Source of the DNA: Symbiodinium natans
Lineage: Eukaryota > Sar > Dinophyceae > Suessiales > Symbiodiniaceae
Assembly: GCA_905221605.1 (NCBI GenBank)
Contig: CAJNDS010000424.1
Location: forward strand, 1 to 62,500
Direction of reading: 5' to 3'
DNA: 62,500 bases
Shown here: positions 37,098 through 47,880 of the stretch, piece after piece
Layout: each line of letters begins with the position of its first letter
How positions within the stretch are numbered: position 1 is the first letter of the stretch
Translations under genes and position numbers: made by a program
Notes under the pieces: generated by a model
What the model saw: only the letters and a program-made list of their open reading frames with translations
Told to the model about the DNA's origin: nothing
The model's database searches: none

Positions 37098-37172
37098 GCC
37101 TTACTGTTGGTAATCCCAAAAGGGGTTTGGGGTACCTCATTCCCTCATTCCCTACGAACGAACAGTAAGTTG
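37098..37172. mobile_element. Hairpin element E-like copy
   Basis: The outer parts CCTTACTGTT and AACAGTAAGTTG are inverted, and CTACGAACG resembles the ends of the element at 48210. Divergent copy. Confidence 0.45.
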
Positions 37173-37273
37173 CAGGCCGTAGCGACGGCATCGTCCACGC
37201 CGGGGAGGCAAAAGCCTCCGTTCCTGGTGGCCATGGGGCCGTCCGGGCCCTAAACTCTGCTTGACTCTGCTTC

Positions 37274-37400
37274 TTGGGATGTTCCCTTAGACTACCAGCT
37301 CCTTAAGAGGGATTCTTGTACCGCCTCGTAGAATCCTTAAGAGGGATTCTTGTACCCATCCCTATTCAGGAGCTGTTCGTATAAGGGGGGAACATCCCAA
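37274..37400. mobile_element. MITE-B copy 4 (127 bp)
   Basis: The ends are TTGGGATGTTCCC and GGGGGGAACATCCCAA. An inner unit CTTAAGAGGGATTCTTGTACC is present twice in tandem, making this copy longer. Its right end is joined directly to the C-strand array at 37401-37505. Confidence 0.9.
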
Positions 37401-37504
37401 CCCTGAGCCCTAAACCCTAAACCCTAAACCCTAACCCTAAACCCTAAACCCTAAACCCTAAACCCTAAACCCTTAACCCTAAACCCTAAACCCTAAACCC
37501 TGAG

Positions 37505-37614
37505 CTCTTAAACCTGGACGAACGGAGGCCTTCGATAGCTCTGGGCGTGAAGTCACTTGCCTTCGTCTGTGCGGACGTCCAAAAGGAGTGGCGGGGGAAA
37601 GGAGCATGTTCCTA
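37505..37614 (+). CDS. Exon-like frame
   Basis: It contains LNLDERRPSIALGVKSLAFV, then CADVQKEWRGKGACS. An overlapping frame (37588-37839: VCGHGHMTCEVEPCSG, then VASDVTRVLEVFEFLSLLST) could be the continuation after a splice near 37660-37760. Family unknown. Confidence 0.4.
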
Positions 37615-37845
37615 GGTCTCTTGCGCAACTCTGGTCCGTTTGCTTGGGATGTTGTGGCATGGGCCCGAAAACGGACCATGGTTTGTGGACATGGCCATAT
37701 GACCTGTGAAGTCGAGCCGTGCAGCGGCACGGGTTTGGCCTATTTTGGCCTGTGCAATTGCAGGACCACCTGGTGCGTGGCCTCAGACGTCACAAGAGTG
37801 CTCGAGGTCTTTGAGTTTTTGAGTCTCCTTTCCACCTGAGGCCGG

Positions 37846-37869
37846 GGTACCACCCTTGCTGGTGGTACC
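37846..37869 (+). other. Perfect 9-bp hairpin
   Basis: GGTACCACC and GGTGGTACC are separated by a six-base loop, about 8 bases after a TGA. It could be an RNA stem-loop. No further context. Confidence 0.6.
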
Positions 37870-38229
37870 TAGACTCTGGCAGCGGAAGGTCAAAATGGCG
37901 AGCGGGGAGGACCCGATTCTCAGCATTTGTTGAAGATGGTTGCGGATAGATGAGCAACCGGAGTAACTGGAGGATAAGACTTCCAAGCTGCTCGTCATGT
38001 ACTTGGTGCGTGACTTGTGCGCTCCGGACACCCTACGATGACGCGGTGAGCCCGCGTGCCCCGAAAAAAGCTCCACGGATGTCTTGGGAGAGATATGGGC
38101 GGCTCAGCATAGGGTCTATAGGTTTCTAGGTCCGTTGCATAGACTGATGCTCCTGAAACTAAACCCATGGACATGTTCAATCCTTAGGTTCAGGCAGGTT
38201 GTTTAAAGAATCTGCTGAGGTTAAGGTGC

Positions 38230-38511
38230 TTATGGTGCTTTCAGTCTTTCAGCCGTGAGGACCTCTACTCTACACCCCACCCTAAAAGGCTTGTAGTGGT
38301 GGGCATCGGGGCTCATGTTGGCTTCGATGCCGAAGCTCCTGCTCGACGCACCCACCGTCGCTGTGCACAATCGTTGACAGGCTAGGATAGGACGTCCCTC
38401 GTGCCCACGCCCCCACAAAATCCCACATGCGTAATGCTTATATAGATTTATAGAAATTAGGCAGCGAGTTTTTTTTGGGCCACTGTTACGCTTCCTTTCC
38501 TTGGTCGCCAT
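38230..38511 (-). CDS. Hypothetical 93-codon frame from ATG
   Basis: It reads MATKERKRNSGPKKTRCLIS (basic start) and contains VGASSRSFGIEANMSPDAHH. The ATG overlaps, on the other strand, a plus ATG (38510) that reads MSQFRPE|GTGGGT, a possible first exon. At most one is likely real. Confidence 0.3.
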   Translation of the reverse strand: MATKERKRNSGPKKTRCLISINLYKHYACGILWGRGHEGRPILACQRLCTATVGASSRSFGIEANMSPDAHHYKPFRVGCRVEVLTAERLKAP

Positions 38512-38577
38512 GTCGCAGTTCCGCCCGGAGGTGGGTGCCTGCCTCGCCTCGCCCCTAAACCCTAAACCCTAAAGCTA

Positions 38578-38844
38578 TTAAGCACTGCTCAGAGGCCAGT
38601 GGAGGCAGATCCTCTTCGATCTCCGCTTCGGGCGGGGTTTAACAGACCTGGTACCTTGGCTAACCTTGGATACCTTGGCAAGTATCAGCGCGCACTCATG
38701 AACATGTAAATGGTGCATGCTAACAAGACATCCTAAGACACAACAAAACAAAGTCGAGCTCTGAAACTCTTGAGCCACTCTTGAGAAAGCGCCCCAGAGA
38801 AGACTGAGATCCACAGAGCTCTCCGTTCCATCGACTAGCATCAT
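38578..38844 (-). CDS. Hypothetical protein, 88 codons
   Basis: Complete ATG-to-TAA frame with natural codon use: MMLVDGTESSVDLSLLWGAF, then a Cys/hydrophobic middle, then the basic KPRPKRRSKR. In the last 60 bases another frame (EAEIEEDLPPLASEQCL) is also attractive, so a splice could alter the C-terminus. Confidence 0.4.
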   Translation of the reverse strand: MMLVDGTESSVDLSLLWGAFSRVAQEFQSSTLFCCVLGCLVSMHHLHVHECALILAKVSKVSQGTRSVKPRPKRRSKRICLHWPLSSA

Positions 38845-39490
38845 CTACCGATGACATCTTTGGCCTGCACCACCAGACATCAAAGTAAACGATGTAAACG
38901 CTACGTGATGCCACGCGGGGTTCCTACAATGGCAGTGCCACCTCCAGTTCCATTTCAGCTCTTTGGGCCCTTTAGTGGCCAGTGACGCCAAGAGTGGCTC
39001 CTGGAAAAGACTGGGCTGTGTTAGATGTCAGAATTGGCAGAATCGCACACCGTGAGGAACAACTGCGACAAGGATCAAGGATGACCTGGGGAAGGCAGAA
39101 TCACACATAAGCCAACTCCTACTTCTGAGGGTGGCCTGGTGGGATAACGTACCCGAAAGAAGGAAATTTTACACGCTACGCGACTCGCGCCGGCCTGGGC
39201 CTGCCCCAGCGGCGAGGCAACCCAAACCGGAGAGCGCCCGGAGAGTGCGGGTGTGTGTGAGTGGAAGAACAAGCCGCCGGGAAATCCTGTAGAGGAGAGG
39301 GGGTTGGCGGAATCTGGTTCGCGTGCTGCCCCCTATATGGTCGGGCCCTGTCGGTTACTACAGGGGTTACCCATTCAGAGGCGAGGTACCCGCTTTAGGC
39401 TTCGGCGGATCCATATGACGACTCACGGATTACAACCCCATTCCTAAATGTCGACAATTCTGGACATTAACGAAAAGTCCTCACACACCA
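38845..39490. other. No confident gene
   Basis: Only short overlapping frames (39075-39272 minus, 39253-39447 plus). No arrays and no inverted-repeat element recognised. Confidence 0.45.
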
Positions 39491-39491
39491 A

Positions 39492-40470
39492 ATGAAAACA
39501 GAATCAATACTTGATTCATTCTCAGGTGGACATGCCGCGGATGGGCATCCGCGCATCAGGAGCTCTGTCAAACTCAGCAACAGAAGGTTGGAACCGAGAG
39601 TGCCGATGCCATATTGTTGCGTCCGCACAGATCGTGCAGAGCATCGTGGAGGCAGTTTAGACTGGAAGCCCCCGCGATTAGACCAGCAAGCAGCCTTCGT
39701 TTCCGTCGTTTCCCGCAATCGGACAGTGCTGCCGACCCGTGCAATGTTGTTCGACTCACATAACAGGTGGCCCTGTGATTGGTTTGTTTGGCCCCTGGCA
39801 TCCGAGCGGGAACACATCTTGTGCCAAGCAAGTGCAAGCGCAAGGCTCCACGCCCGCAGCGGGCAGAAGTCCTTCAGTAAGCATACAGCTCGCTTTGATG
39901 GGCACCGTACCATATGAGAGAAGAGTAACGCTTAGTGACCATGCATGCTGCGTGATGCAGAGCTGTCAGCAGATGCGTACATGATACCACAAAACACAGA
40001 TGCTGTCTGCAGCAATCGGACGATGCTGTAGATGGCCGCAATGTTGATTCATATAAAGCAGGTGGCCTGCTGGCTCTGACTGGTTTGTGCAAGCTAGCAA
40101 AGTGAGGGTAGAATTCTTTCAGGGGTCATATCGCTCCATTAAAATTTGGCAGGCCAACACAAAGGGTCTTCAGGCCAGAGAAGAGCAACGGTTAGCGTCC
40201 AATCATGCTGCGCGATGCAGAGCTGTCAGCAGATACCTATATGACATCAGTTGTTGCAGCAGTCGCCGATGTCGCCGTTTCGTGAGCACCTGCACGGCTC
40301 ACACCAACAAGCGCAGATGCGGCGTTGCCTCACATTTCTTCTGACCGACACAGGTGTCTGAGCAGGTTGCCTGGACAGACTCTGCACTGAGGCCGCATTC
40401 GTCTGGAAGCCACCGCGTCGCCTCTGCAACGCAGGTCCCACATTGACATCATTGAGCAGCATTTGGTCAA
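39492..40470. repeat. Degenerate tandem duplication, period about 265-300 bp
   Basis: GCAATCGGAC...GCAATGTTG...CAGGTGGCC (39715-39788) matches 40012-40088, and GAGAAGAG-AACG-TTAG...GATGCAGAGCTGTCAGCAG (39912-39982) matches 40177-40245. GACTGGAAGCCCCCGCGA (39661) matches GTCTGGAAGCCACCGCGT (40401). The 141- and 148-codon frames in the first copy (39492-39917 plus; 39467-39913 minus) are not conserved in the second, so I do not call a gene. Confidence 0.65.
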
Positions 40471-40578
40471 GGCCGGTCCAATCCTGCTCTCAAGTTCCCT
40501 TGAGGTGTTTTTTGTGGGGGTGCAACAGTCCTTCTACCCTAAATTCCTCCAGAGCCGAAGCACACCCGTGCCCCTGAG

Positions 40579-40781
40579 AAGTCGTGGCGGCTTGTGAGGG
40601 GTGCTTTGATCCATCGCTGCGCCCTACGCCGCCCGGCCCTGTCCCATTCGGACTCGTGGCTGTGCCGGACCGACCCCCGGACCCCAAGCTGAGAGCCAGG
40701 CCTTGGTGTGACTTTGTGGTGACTGTGGACTTCGCCATGCGGACCTGCCCACTTGCAAGAGTGGTGCGTGCAGCGGTATGA
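40579..40781 (+). CDS. Exon-like frame, Pro-rich then hydrophobic
   Basis: It contains DPSLRPTPPGPVPFGLVAVP, then PWCDFVVTVDFAMRTCPLAR, and ends at TGA, with strong third-position GC. A 174-codon minus frame (40490-41014) covers the same DNA but is low complexity. Function unknown. Confidence 0.4.
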
Positions 40782-40982
40782 AACGGTGAATCAGGGCTCC
40801 GCCCGCAGACCTCGACACGCGTGGCGCCTCTGCGGCCAGCATGCGCGGCAGCTCGCGGATGACGTTTGGTTGCTTGCACCGCTGCGAGCTGTGCTCGTGC
40901 ATCTGGCTCCCCTCGGCTGAGGTGGCAGGCAGCATACCTCGATTTCCGAAAAGTGTAAAAGCCTGGCCAACATTCGTTTGAC

Positions 40983-41282
40983 TTATAGAAAGAGTGCAAC
41001 GATGTGTCCCACACTTAAGAGTATACGGAGTGTAGAGGTCAAAAATTGAAGGGCCTCCCAGCCTGCCGAGTCAAAGGGCCCACAGCTGTGGACACTTGGC
41101 GAACGCTTAGCCGCTGGGGCCGCTGGGGCCGCTGGGTCTTCTGCCCGGTCTCGGTCTGACCGCGGGCTCGGGCGTAGCGATGGCCACTCCTCTGTGTGGG
41201 ACCCAAGGATGTTTGTCATCGCATTCCACTGCACCTCGACGGAGGGTTTGTACCAATGACGAAGCTGTTCTCTCTGCGACAA
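40983..41282 (-). CDS. Hypothetical exon-like frame, 99 codons
   Basis: It reads REQLRHWYKPSVEVQWNAMT, then NILGSHTEEWPSLRPSPRSD and an APAAPAA linker, and ends ILLSVGHIVALFL. There is no ATG, so it probably starts after CTTGTCGCAG as an exon. Natural codon use. Confidence 0.4.
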   Translation of the reverse strand: MSQREQLRHWYKPSVEVQWNAMTNILGSHTEEWPSLRPSPRSDRDRAEDPAAPAAPAAKRSPSVHSCGPFDSAGWEALQFLTSTLRILLSVGHIVALFL

Positions 41283-41380
41283 GCCACCTTGCGCACCAAG
41301 CTGTTCATGCAGTACTCAACCATACTGACCCAAGAGCCAGCCACAAACAATAATGGCCGAAAAATCCTGTAAACGTCATT

Positions 41381-41716
41381 ATGTCTGCTGCAATGTGGGC
41401 CCAACAAGCACCCCGTGTGCTATCCCTTTCTACAGGACATAATACAGGACCCCCAGACCCTCTTCCGCCCCAGCAACCTCCACGCGCGAGTGCCGACTCA
41501 AAGGCGCTTATGCAGAGTGTTGGCAGCAGTCGCCCGCTGACGCGACCGCAGCTGTGTCTGTGCATTCTGCCTCCTGTGCCACAACAGCTGACTCCTCGGG
41601 GCGTGTCAACTCCATCTCGGGTTGGTGAAGTCCAGCACTATAAAGCCAAGCCCGTCCCAAACCCTGCCCGAGAAATTCAAAGTGTTCGAGGGGTCCTCAC
41701 GGACAACAGCATTTGA
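41381..41716 (+). CDS. Hypothetical Pro/Ser-rich protein, 111 codons
   Basis: ATG frame: MSAAMWAQQAPRVLSLSTGH, then PDPLPPQQPPRASADSKALM. It looks disordered. From about 41700 it enters the repeat family shared with 44.9-46.5 kb, so the C-terminus is doubtful. Confidence 0.35.
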   Translation: MSAAMWAQQAPRVLSLSTGHNTGPPDPLPPQQPPRASADSKALMQSVGSSRPLTRPQLCLCILPPVPQQLTPRGVSTPSRVGEVQHYKAKPVPNPAREIQSVRGVLTDNSI

Positions 41717-42200
41717 CAGCAGACCATGGCAGACCCCCTTGCGGAGGTGGAGCCCTGTCCAAGCTCCACTTCCCAGCCCAAGGCTGCAGGCACCTGTACA
41801 TTTGCTCCCCCAATCGCTGGCCCAAAAAGCCCAAACTCCCCCCGCTGCGGAGCCGTGCTCGGAGATCTGTTTAAATATAGGCTCGAAGAGCAATAGTGCT
41901 GGCCAGCACTTCACCATGTTCGCTTCACTCAACGAACTTAAAGCTGCTCATAGCTCACTCTCTTGCTCGAGGAATCTGGCGGCCTTGGAGGCCACGAAGC
42001 CTTGAAGCCCTGAAGCCTCCTCCATTCCGGGGCCTTCTGGGGCTCTCACCCAGAGGCGAAGCCCAGCAGGAGGACCCCCGAAAATGGGGCCGAAGTTTGC
42101 TGCAACAGTCTGAAAAGAGGTGTCTTGGTGAATCTTGGTGAGTTCTCATGGCCCGCTCCAGGTGGCTTCCTTATACGACAGCAACCTTCGACGATTTGCA
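41705..42200 (+). repeat. Dispersed repeat family R, first member
   Basis: It shares TTGACAGCAGACC, CTTGCGGAGGTGGAG, CTGCTCCCCCAATCGCTGG-like and CCGAAGTTTGCTGCAACAGTC-like words with 45.0, 45.8, 46.4 and 46.8 kb. It could be an untranslated gene region duplicated many times. Confidence 0.65.
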
Positions 42201-42210
42201 CTAGATGTTT

Positions 42211-44931
42211 ACTCTCTTTTGCCATGGCCTATTTCGCCACCGACATGAGCTGCATTTCCAATCGAGGCTTTGCAGGTGCACGTGGGCAAAATGCTTGTTG
42301 GCCGGTGGCTCGGACAAGCTGGCTGGGCCAAAGTTGTGGTCTTTCCCTGTGCCGATTTTGTACCAACGACATTTAACGACATTGGGTTTGCAACCCGTCC
42401 GACGCTTGACTTTGGGCCTATCTCGAATCCAGATGAGGGAGAGCCTGTGCTCGGAAGCCGAGCTGCTCCCAGCTTTCCTTTTCAACCTAGACGGGGATTT
42501 AATCTAACCGCTTACGCGGCGGCCAATAGATGTAAACTCAATAAAAAAACTCCATCAACAGACTTGCAAGAGGAATGATAAAGGCAAGCTGCGAGCCCTA
42601 AACCCCGGACACTCTCTTTTGCCAGGGCCTATGTCGCGCCCGACATGAGCTGCGTTACCAATCGAGGCTTTGCAGGCGCACGTGGGAAAAATGCTTGTTG
42701 GCCGGTGGCTCGGACAAGCTGGCTGGGCCAAATTTGTGGTCTTTCCCTGTGCCGATTTTGTACCAACGACATTGGGTTTGCAACCCATCCGACGCTTGAC
42801 TTTGGGCCTATCTCGAATCCAGATGAGGGAGAGCCTGTGCTCGGAAGCCGAGCTGCTCCCAGCTTTCCTTTTCAACCTAGACGGGGATTTAATCTAACCG
42901 CTTACGCCAAGCCGCCTCGGCGAATTAAGGGTTCACGAGGGGTAAGCGGGTGGGGGGTAGGGGGTGCCGCAGGATGCTGTAGGAGACAGGATGGAGTGGC
43001 AGGAGAGATGATGGAACGGGTGGGGTGCTCCGGCCTCGGCGGACTAGGTGCCAGAGAACCAGCATGCCGAGAGCCCCGCGAGCCCGAATCGCGCATGCTC
43101 TCACGGCATCATTGGCAAGCCTTGGCCATGGTGGGTATCGTGATTAGGTTCTTGATAGCCGACGGGCGGCCAATAGATGTAAACTCCATAAAAAAACTCC
43201 ATCAACAGACTTGCAGGAGGGATGATAAAGGCAAGCTGCGCGCCCTAAACCCCGGACACTCTCTTTTGCCATGGCCTATGTCGCCACCGACATGAGCTGC
43301 ATTTCCAATCGAGGCTTTGCAGGTGCACGTGGGAAAAATGCTTATTGGCCGGTGGCTCGGAAAAGCTGGCTGGGCCAAAGTTGTGGTCTTTCCCTGTGCC
43401 GATTTTGTACCAACGACATTGGGTTTGCAACCCATCCGACGCTTGACTTTGGGCCTATCTCGAATCCAGATGAGGGAGAGCCTGTGCTCGGAAGCCGAGC
43501 TGCTCCCGGCTTTCCTTTTCAACTGAGACGGGGATTTAATCTAACCGCTTACGCCAAGCCGCCTCGGCGAATTAAGGGTTCACGAGGGGTAAGCGGGTGG
43601 GGGGTAGGGGGCGCCGCAGGATGCTGTAGGAGACAGGATGGAGTGAGGAGAGATGATGGAACGGGTGGGGTGCTCCGGCCTCGGCGGACTAGGTGCCAGA
43701 GAACCAGCATGCCGAGAGCCCTGCGAGCCCGAATCGCGCGTGCTCTCACGGCATCATTGGCAAGCCTTGGCCATGGTGGGTATCGTGATTAGGTTCTTGA
43801 TAGCCGACGGGCGGCCAATAGATGTAAACTCCATAAAAAAAGTCCATCAACAGACTTGCAGGAGGGATGATAAAGGCAAGCTGCGCGCCCTAAACCCCGG
43901 ACACTCTCTTTTGCCATGGCCTATGTCGCCACCGACATGAGCTGCATTTCCAATCGAGGCTTTGCAGGTGCACGTGGGAAAAATGCTTGTTGGCCGGTGG
44001 CTCGGAAAAGCTGGCTGGGCCAAAGTTGTGGTCTTTCCCTGTGCCGATTTTGTACCAACGACATTTAACGACATTGGGTTTGCAACCCATCCGACGCTTG
44101 ACTTTGGGCCTATCTCGAATCCAGATGAGGGAGAGCCTGTGCTCGGAAGCCGAGCTGCTCCCAGCTTTCCTTTTCAACCTAGACGGGGATTTAATCTAAC
44201 CGCTTACGCGGCGGCCAATAGATGTAAACTCAATAAAAAAACTCAATGAACAGACTTGCAAGAGGAATAATAAAGGCAAGCTGCGAGCCCTAAACCCCGG
44301 ACACTCTCTTTTGCCATGGCCTATGTCGCCACCGACATGAGCTGCATTTCCAATCGAGGCTTTGCAGGTGCACGTGGGAAAAAGCTTGTTGGCCGGTGGC
44401 TCGGAAAAGCTGGCTGGGCCAAAGTTGTGGTCTTTCCCTGTGCCGATTTTGTACCAACGACATTTGGGGTTTGCAACCCATCCGATGCTTGACGCTGGGC
44501 CTATCTCGAATCCAGATGAGGGAGAGCCTGTGCTCGGAAGCCCTTTTCAACTTAGACGGGGATTTAATCTAACCGCTTACGCGAAGCCGCCTCGGCGAAT
44601 TAAGGGTTTACGAGGGGTAAGCGGGTGGGGGGTAGGGGGTGCCGCAGGATGCTGTAGGAGACAGGAAGGAGTGGCAGGAGACATGATGGAACGGGTGGGG
44701 TGCTCCGGCCTCGGCGGACTAGGTGCCAGAGAACCAGCATGCCGAGAGCCCCGAGAGCCCGAATCTCGTATGCTCTCATTGCATCATTGGCAAGCCTTGG
44801 CCATGGAGGGTATCGTGATTAGGTTCTTGATAGCCGACAGGCGGCCAATAGATGTAAACTCCATAAAAAAAACTCCATCAACAGACTTGCAAGAGGGATG
44901 AGGAAGGCAAGCTGCGCGCCCTAGACCCCGG
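42211..44931 (+). repeat. Tandem array of five units, two sizes (about 400 and 646 bp)
   Basis: Units start at ACTCTCTTTTGCCATGGCC: 42211 (short), 42611 (long), 43258 (long), 43903 (short) and 44303 (long, with a small internal deletion). Lengths are 400, 647, 645, 400 and about 628. Long units carry an about 246 bp block between CCGCTTACG and GCGGCCAATAGATG that short units lack. A 10-base difference (TTTAACGACA) shifts the frame between units, so the long frames on either strand are not conserved as proteins. Confidence 0.9.
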
Positions 44932-46039
44932 ACCCAAGAAATTTCTCGCGTGCTTGCCTTCCTGTGTCCTTGTGGGAGTTGGGAGTTGGGACTCTCCAAG
45001 GGCTCTTCTCGGGGTTGTTGACAGCAGACCCTTGCGGAGGTGGAGCACCGTCAAAGCTTCACTCCTGTACATCTGCTCCCCCAATCGCTGGCCCAACAGC
45101 CTAAACTCGTACTTCGCTTGCGCGTGAAGGTGATCCCCATTATAACTCCATAAACAGACTTGCAAGAGGAATGATAAAGGCAAGCTGCGCGCCCTAAACC
45201 CGGACCCAAGAAAATTCTGGCATGCCCGACTTGCTTGGGGCAAGTTGAGAGGTGGAAAGTGAAGAACATCAGGCTCGGCAAGTGCAGCTTCGTAAACCCT
45301 GCTCTTGTCTTCGTCGAAGTCGCCTGACTTCGCCGAGGTTCGTTTTCGAGATTTTGGGGCCCTTAAACATGGTTTTCGTGGCATGGTTCGCTCTGGGTTG
45401 CCTGCGAGCTCTTCAGGCTTGTTCATGGCACCCGCTTTCACGAGAGTGAGGAACCCGTGCTGGTCGGACTTTCTGCTTCCCGGCAGGGCTTCACCACCTC
45501 TTACAAAAGTTTGCTTGTTGAGATGTGAGCAGCATGCCTCTGGCAGTTTGTACAGCGGCCTCGCATGTCTGCCAAACGCTCGTCAAGCCTGGTTCGGTGT
45601 CACGCCGACTGACCTGCTTAAGACAGGGCGAGCAGGACCTTTCTTCTTGAGGGGCCTGACTTGTCCGTTAACCGAGCGAGTTTCGAGATTGTTGCAAGAG
45701 GGATGATAAAGGCAAGCTGCGCGCCCTAGACCCCGGACCCAAGAAATTTCTCGCGTGCTTGCCTTCCTGTGTCCTTGTGGGAGTTGGGAGTTGGGACTCT
45801 CCAAGGGCTCTTCTCGGGGTTGTTGACAGCAGACCCTTGCGGAGGTGGAGCACCGTCAAAGCTTCACTCCTGTACATCTGCTCCCCCAATCGCTGGCCCA
45901 ACAGCCTAAACTCGTACTTCGCTTGCGCGTGAAGGTGATCCCCATTATAACTCCATAAACAGACTTGCAAGAGGAATGATAAAGGCAAGCTGCGCGCCCT
46001 AAACCCGGACCCAAGAAAATTCTGGCATGCCCGACTTGC
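44932..46039 (+). repeat. Direct duplication of about 350 bp, family R
   Basis: The segment from TTGCAAGAGGGATGA through CCGACTTGC is present at 44887-45235 and 45693-46039, nearly identical. Between the copies (45240-45690) is unique DNA with an open plus frame (45305-45706, MSSSKSPDFAEVRFRDFGAL) of unclear reality. Confidence 0.85.
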
Positions 46040-47060
46040 CTTCCTGTGTCCTTGTGGGAGTTGGGACTCTCCAAAGCCTCCTCTCGCAGTTGTTTTCAGT
46101 TCCCCCCCCGCGCTTAATAAATGTAGGAGTGGCGGGGGGTACATAATTGTAGGACATGTTTTCCTACAATTGCCAGTGTCCGTGTCCAGCGGAAATAAGC
46201 AGGGGTATGCGTGGCTTGCCCTGCATGAGGTAGCTGCAAAACGCGGTCCCAGACGTGGGATCCGACAATTGACACATTCATATCGGTGGGGGAGTGAAGA
46301 TTGTTTGTTCTCGCCTATCTGTCCTGCTCCAGCTGTAGGGCATTAAGTCGCGGGGGCTTGACCCACATAATCCCTAATCTACATTTTGTGCCCCGCCCCG
46401 TCCTAAGCACGGGGGGCTGTTGACAGCATTTGACTGCAGACCATCTTCCCAGCCCAAGGCTGTAGGCACCTGTACATCTGCTCCCCCAATCGCTAACCCA
46501 AAACCCTAAACTCGTACTTCGCTTGCGCGTGAAGGTCTCTGCACGGATCCCCATTTCATGTGGCGGATCGCCGCAGGACGGGTGGTGGAACTCTTGGTGA
46601 GTTCTCATGGGCCGCTCCAGAGATGGCTTCTTTAAGATGGCTTGTCATTAACAGCGCTGCTACACTTCGTGCACAGCGTTTTTGATCGAGGACCCTTTGC
46701 GGAGCTAACCTCTAACCCAAAACCCTCAACCCGAACTTCGCTTGCACCCGAAGGTCTCTGCAAGGATCCCCATTTCATGTTCGGGTCGCTGCAGGACGGG
46801 CTCTGTCCGCCGAAGTTTGCTGCAAAAGTCTGAAAAGGGGATCTCTTGGTGCATTTTGGTGAGTTCTTACGGGCCGCGCTCAGAGAGTGAGATGGCTTCT
46901 TTGTATGACAAGATGGCTTGTCATAAACAGCTTTGCCACATTGATCGAGGACCCCTTGCGGAGCTAGAGCCCTGCCAAAGCTCCAAAAGGCTGCCGGCAC
47001 CTGCCGCTTGCTCTTGCCTGGGAGTCTATGCAGAACTGACAGAAAAATGTCCACCCTGAA
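46040..47060 (+). repeat. Further family R copies
   Basis: ACTTCGCTTGCGCGTGAAGG to GATCCCCATTTCATG (46509 on) and the related 46736 on, each followed by GCAGGACGG and GAGTTCT-A-GGGCCG, are two diverged copies about 227 bp apart. No gene is supported. Confidence 0.7.
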
Positions 47061-47351
47061 ATGGTGGCTGGCTTCCGCGGATGATTCTCAGGAGCGGATG
47101 CTCTTCAGCACTGGTCCGTCAGAGCGTCGAATCTAGCATATAGGGTTGAGCACGGGGAGTACAGCTTATTTCGCGCACAACGTGTGGCTGCCAGATCTTA
47201 ACTCAGCTAGCCCAAGCCCTCAACCCTTTCTCTGTGGGTCTCCTGCTCCTCAAGTCACCTAATTTGCTCGGATTCCACAGAGTTGTTCAGGGTTGTAAGG
47301 GTTTAGGGTGAGTCTTGGCGCCAGGATGCGCCAGGAGTGCCCAATCGCCAA

Positions 47352-47459
47352 ATGATCCCTACAGTGAGCGCAAGCAAGCGTGTGGAGACTGCAGGTGGCC
47401 TGGTGTTTGCCGGCTCTGCGGATCTGGCTGAGACTCCATGCTCAGGGCCTCTCGATTGA
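47352..47459 (+). CDS. Small frame; two phases both attractive
   Basis: From ATG 47352 the frame is MIPTVSASKRVETAGGLVFA, then GSADLAETPCSGPLD and TGA. A second frame over the same bases reads ACGDCRWPGVCRLCGSG, a CxxC-x5-CxxC pattern like a small zinc ribbon. Only one can be right. Confidence 0.3.
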   Translation: MIPTVSASKRVETAGGLVFAGSADLAETPCSGPLD

Positions 47460-47465
47460 GGTTAT

Positions 47466-47801
47466 CTAAAATGCCTCAACGGCCATGCATCTTGGTGGAA
47501 AGATGCTTGTTGCCAGGATTGGGTCAGAAGGTTGGCTTGCAAAGGGCGCCCCATCTCGGGCAACGGACCAGGATTGCTCAAAGGCCCATTTGGTTTCTGA
47601 ATGCGGGTGCGCCTTCAATAGGGCTGCAACACTGAGCGACAGACAGCAGCATAGCTGCGTGTTGTCCGCATTGACCGTGAAATCAACATGCGCTCCCCAT
47701 GCGGCAGCTGAGTTCCGGACGTGAGGTTCGGCAATGTGCGGTGAGAAAGCGTCGTCGACGGCGAAAGCCGCCAAGATGAACTGAACATCAGGCTCCCCCA
47801 T
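47466..47801 (-). CDS. Hypothetical protein, 111 codons
   Basis: ATG at 47801: MGEPDVQFILAAFAVDDAFS, then AHVDFTVNADNTQLCCCLSL, to TAG. Codon use and residue order are convincing along the whole length and no repeat is involved. It is transcribed away from the plus frame at 47881 (80 bp apart, head-to-head). Family unknown. Confidence 0.5.
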   Translation of the reverse strand: MGEPDVQFILAAFAVDDAFSPHIAEPHVRNSAAAWGAHVDFTVNADNTQLCCCLSLSVAALLKAHPHSETKWAFEQSWSVARDGAPFASQPSDPILATSIFPPRCMAVEAF

Positions 47802-47880
47802 GTCGCTCAATGTTCAACGGGAATGACGAGTCACATCAGCAAGCCTTGGGCCGCCAAGCCGGGGCGTTTTAGGATACAGC

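Noticed and set aside
42205-44901. Repeated 75-216 codon frames in the 42-45 kb units as a tandem gene family
   Set aside because: A 10-base indel shifts the frame between units and both strands are equally open; it behaves as a non-coding repeat.
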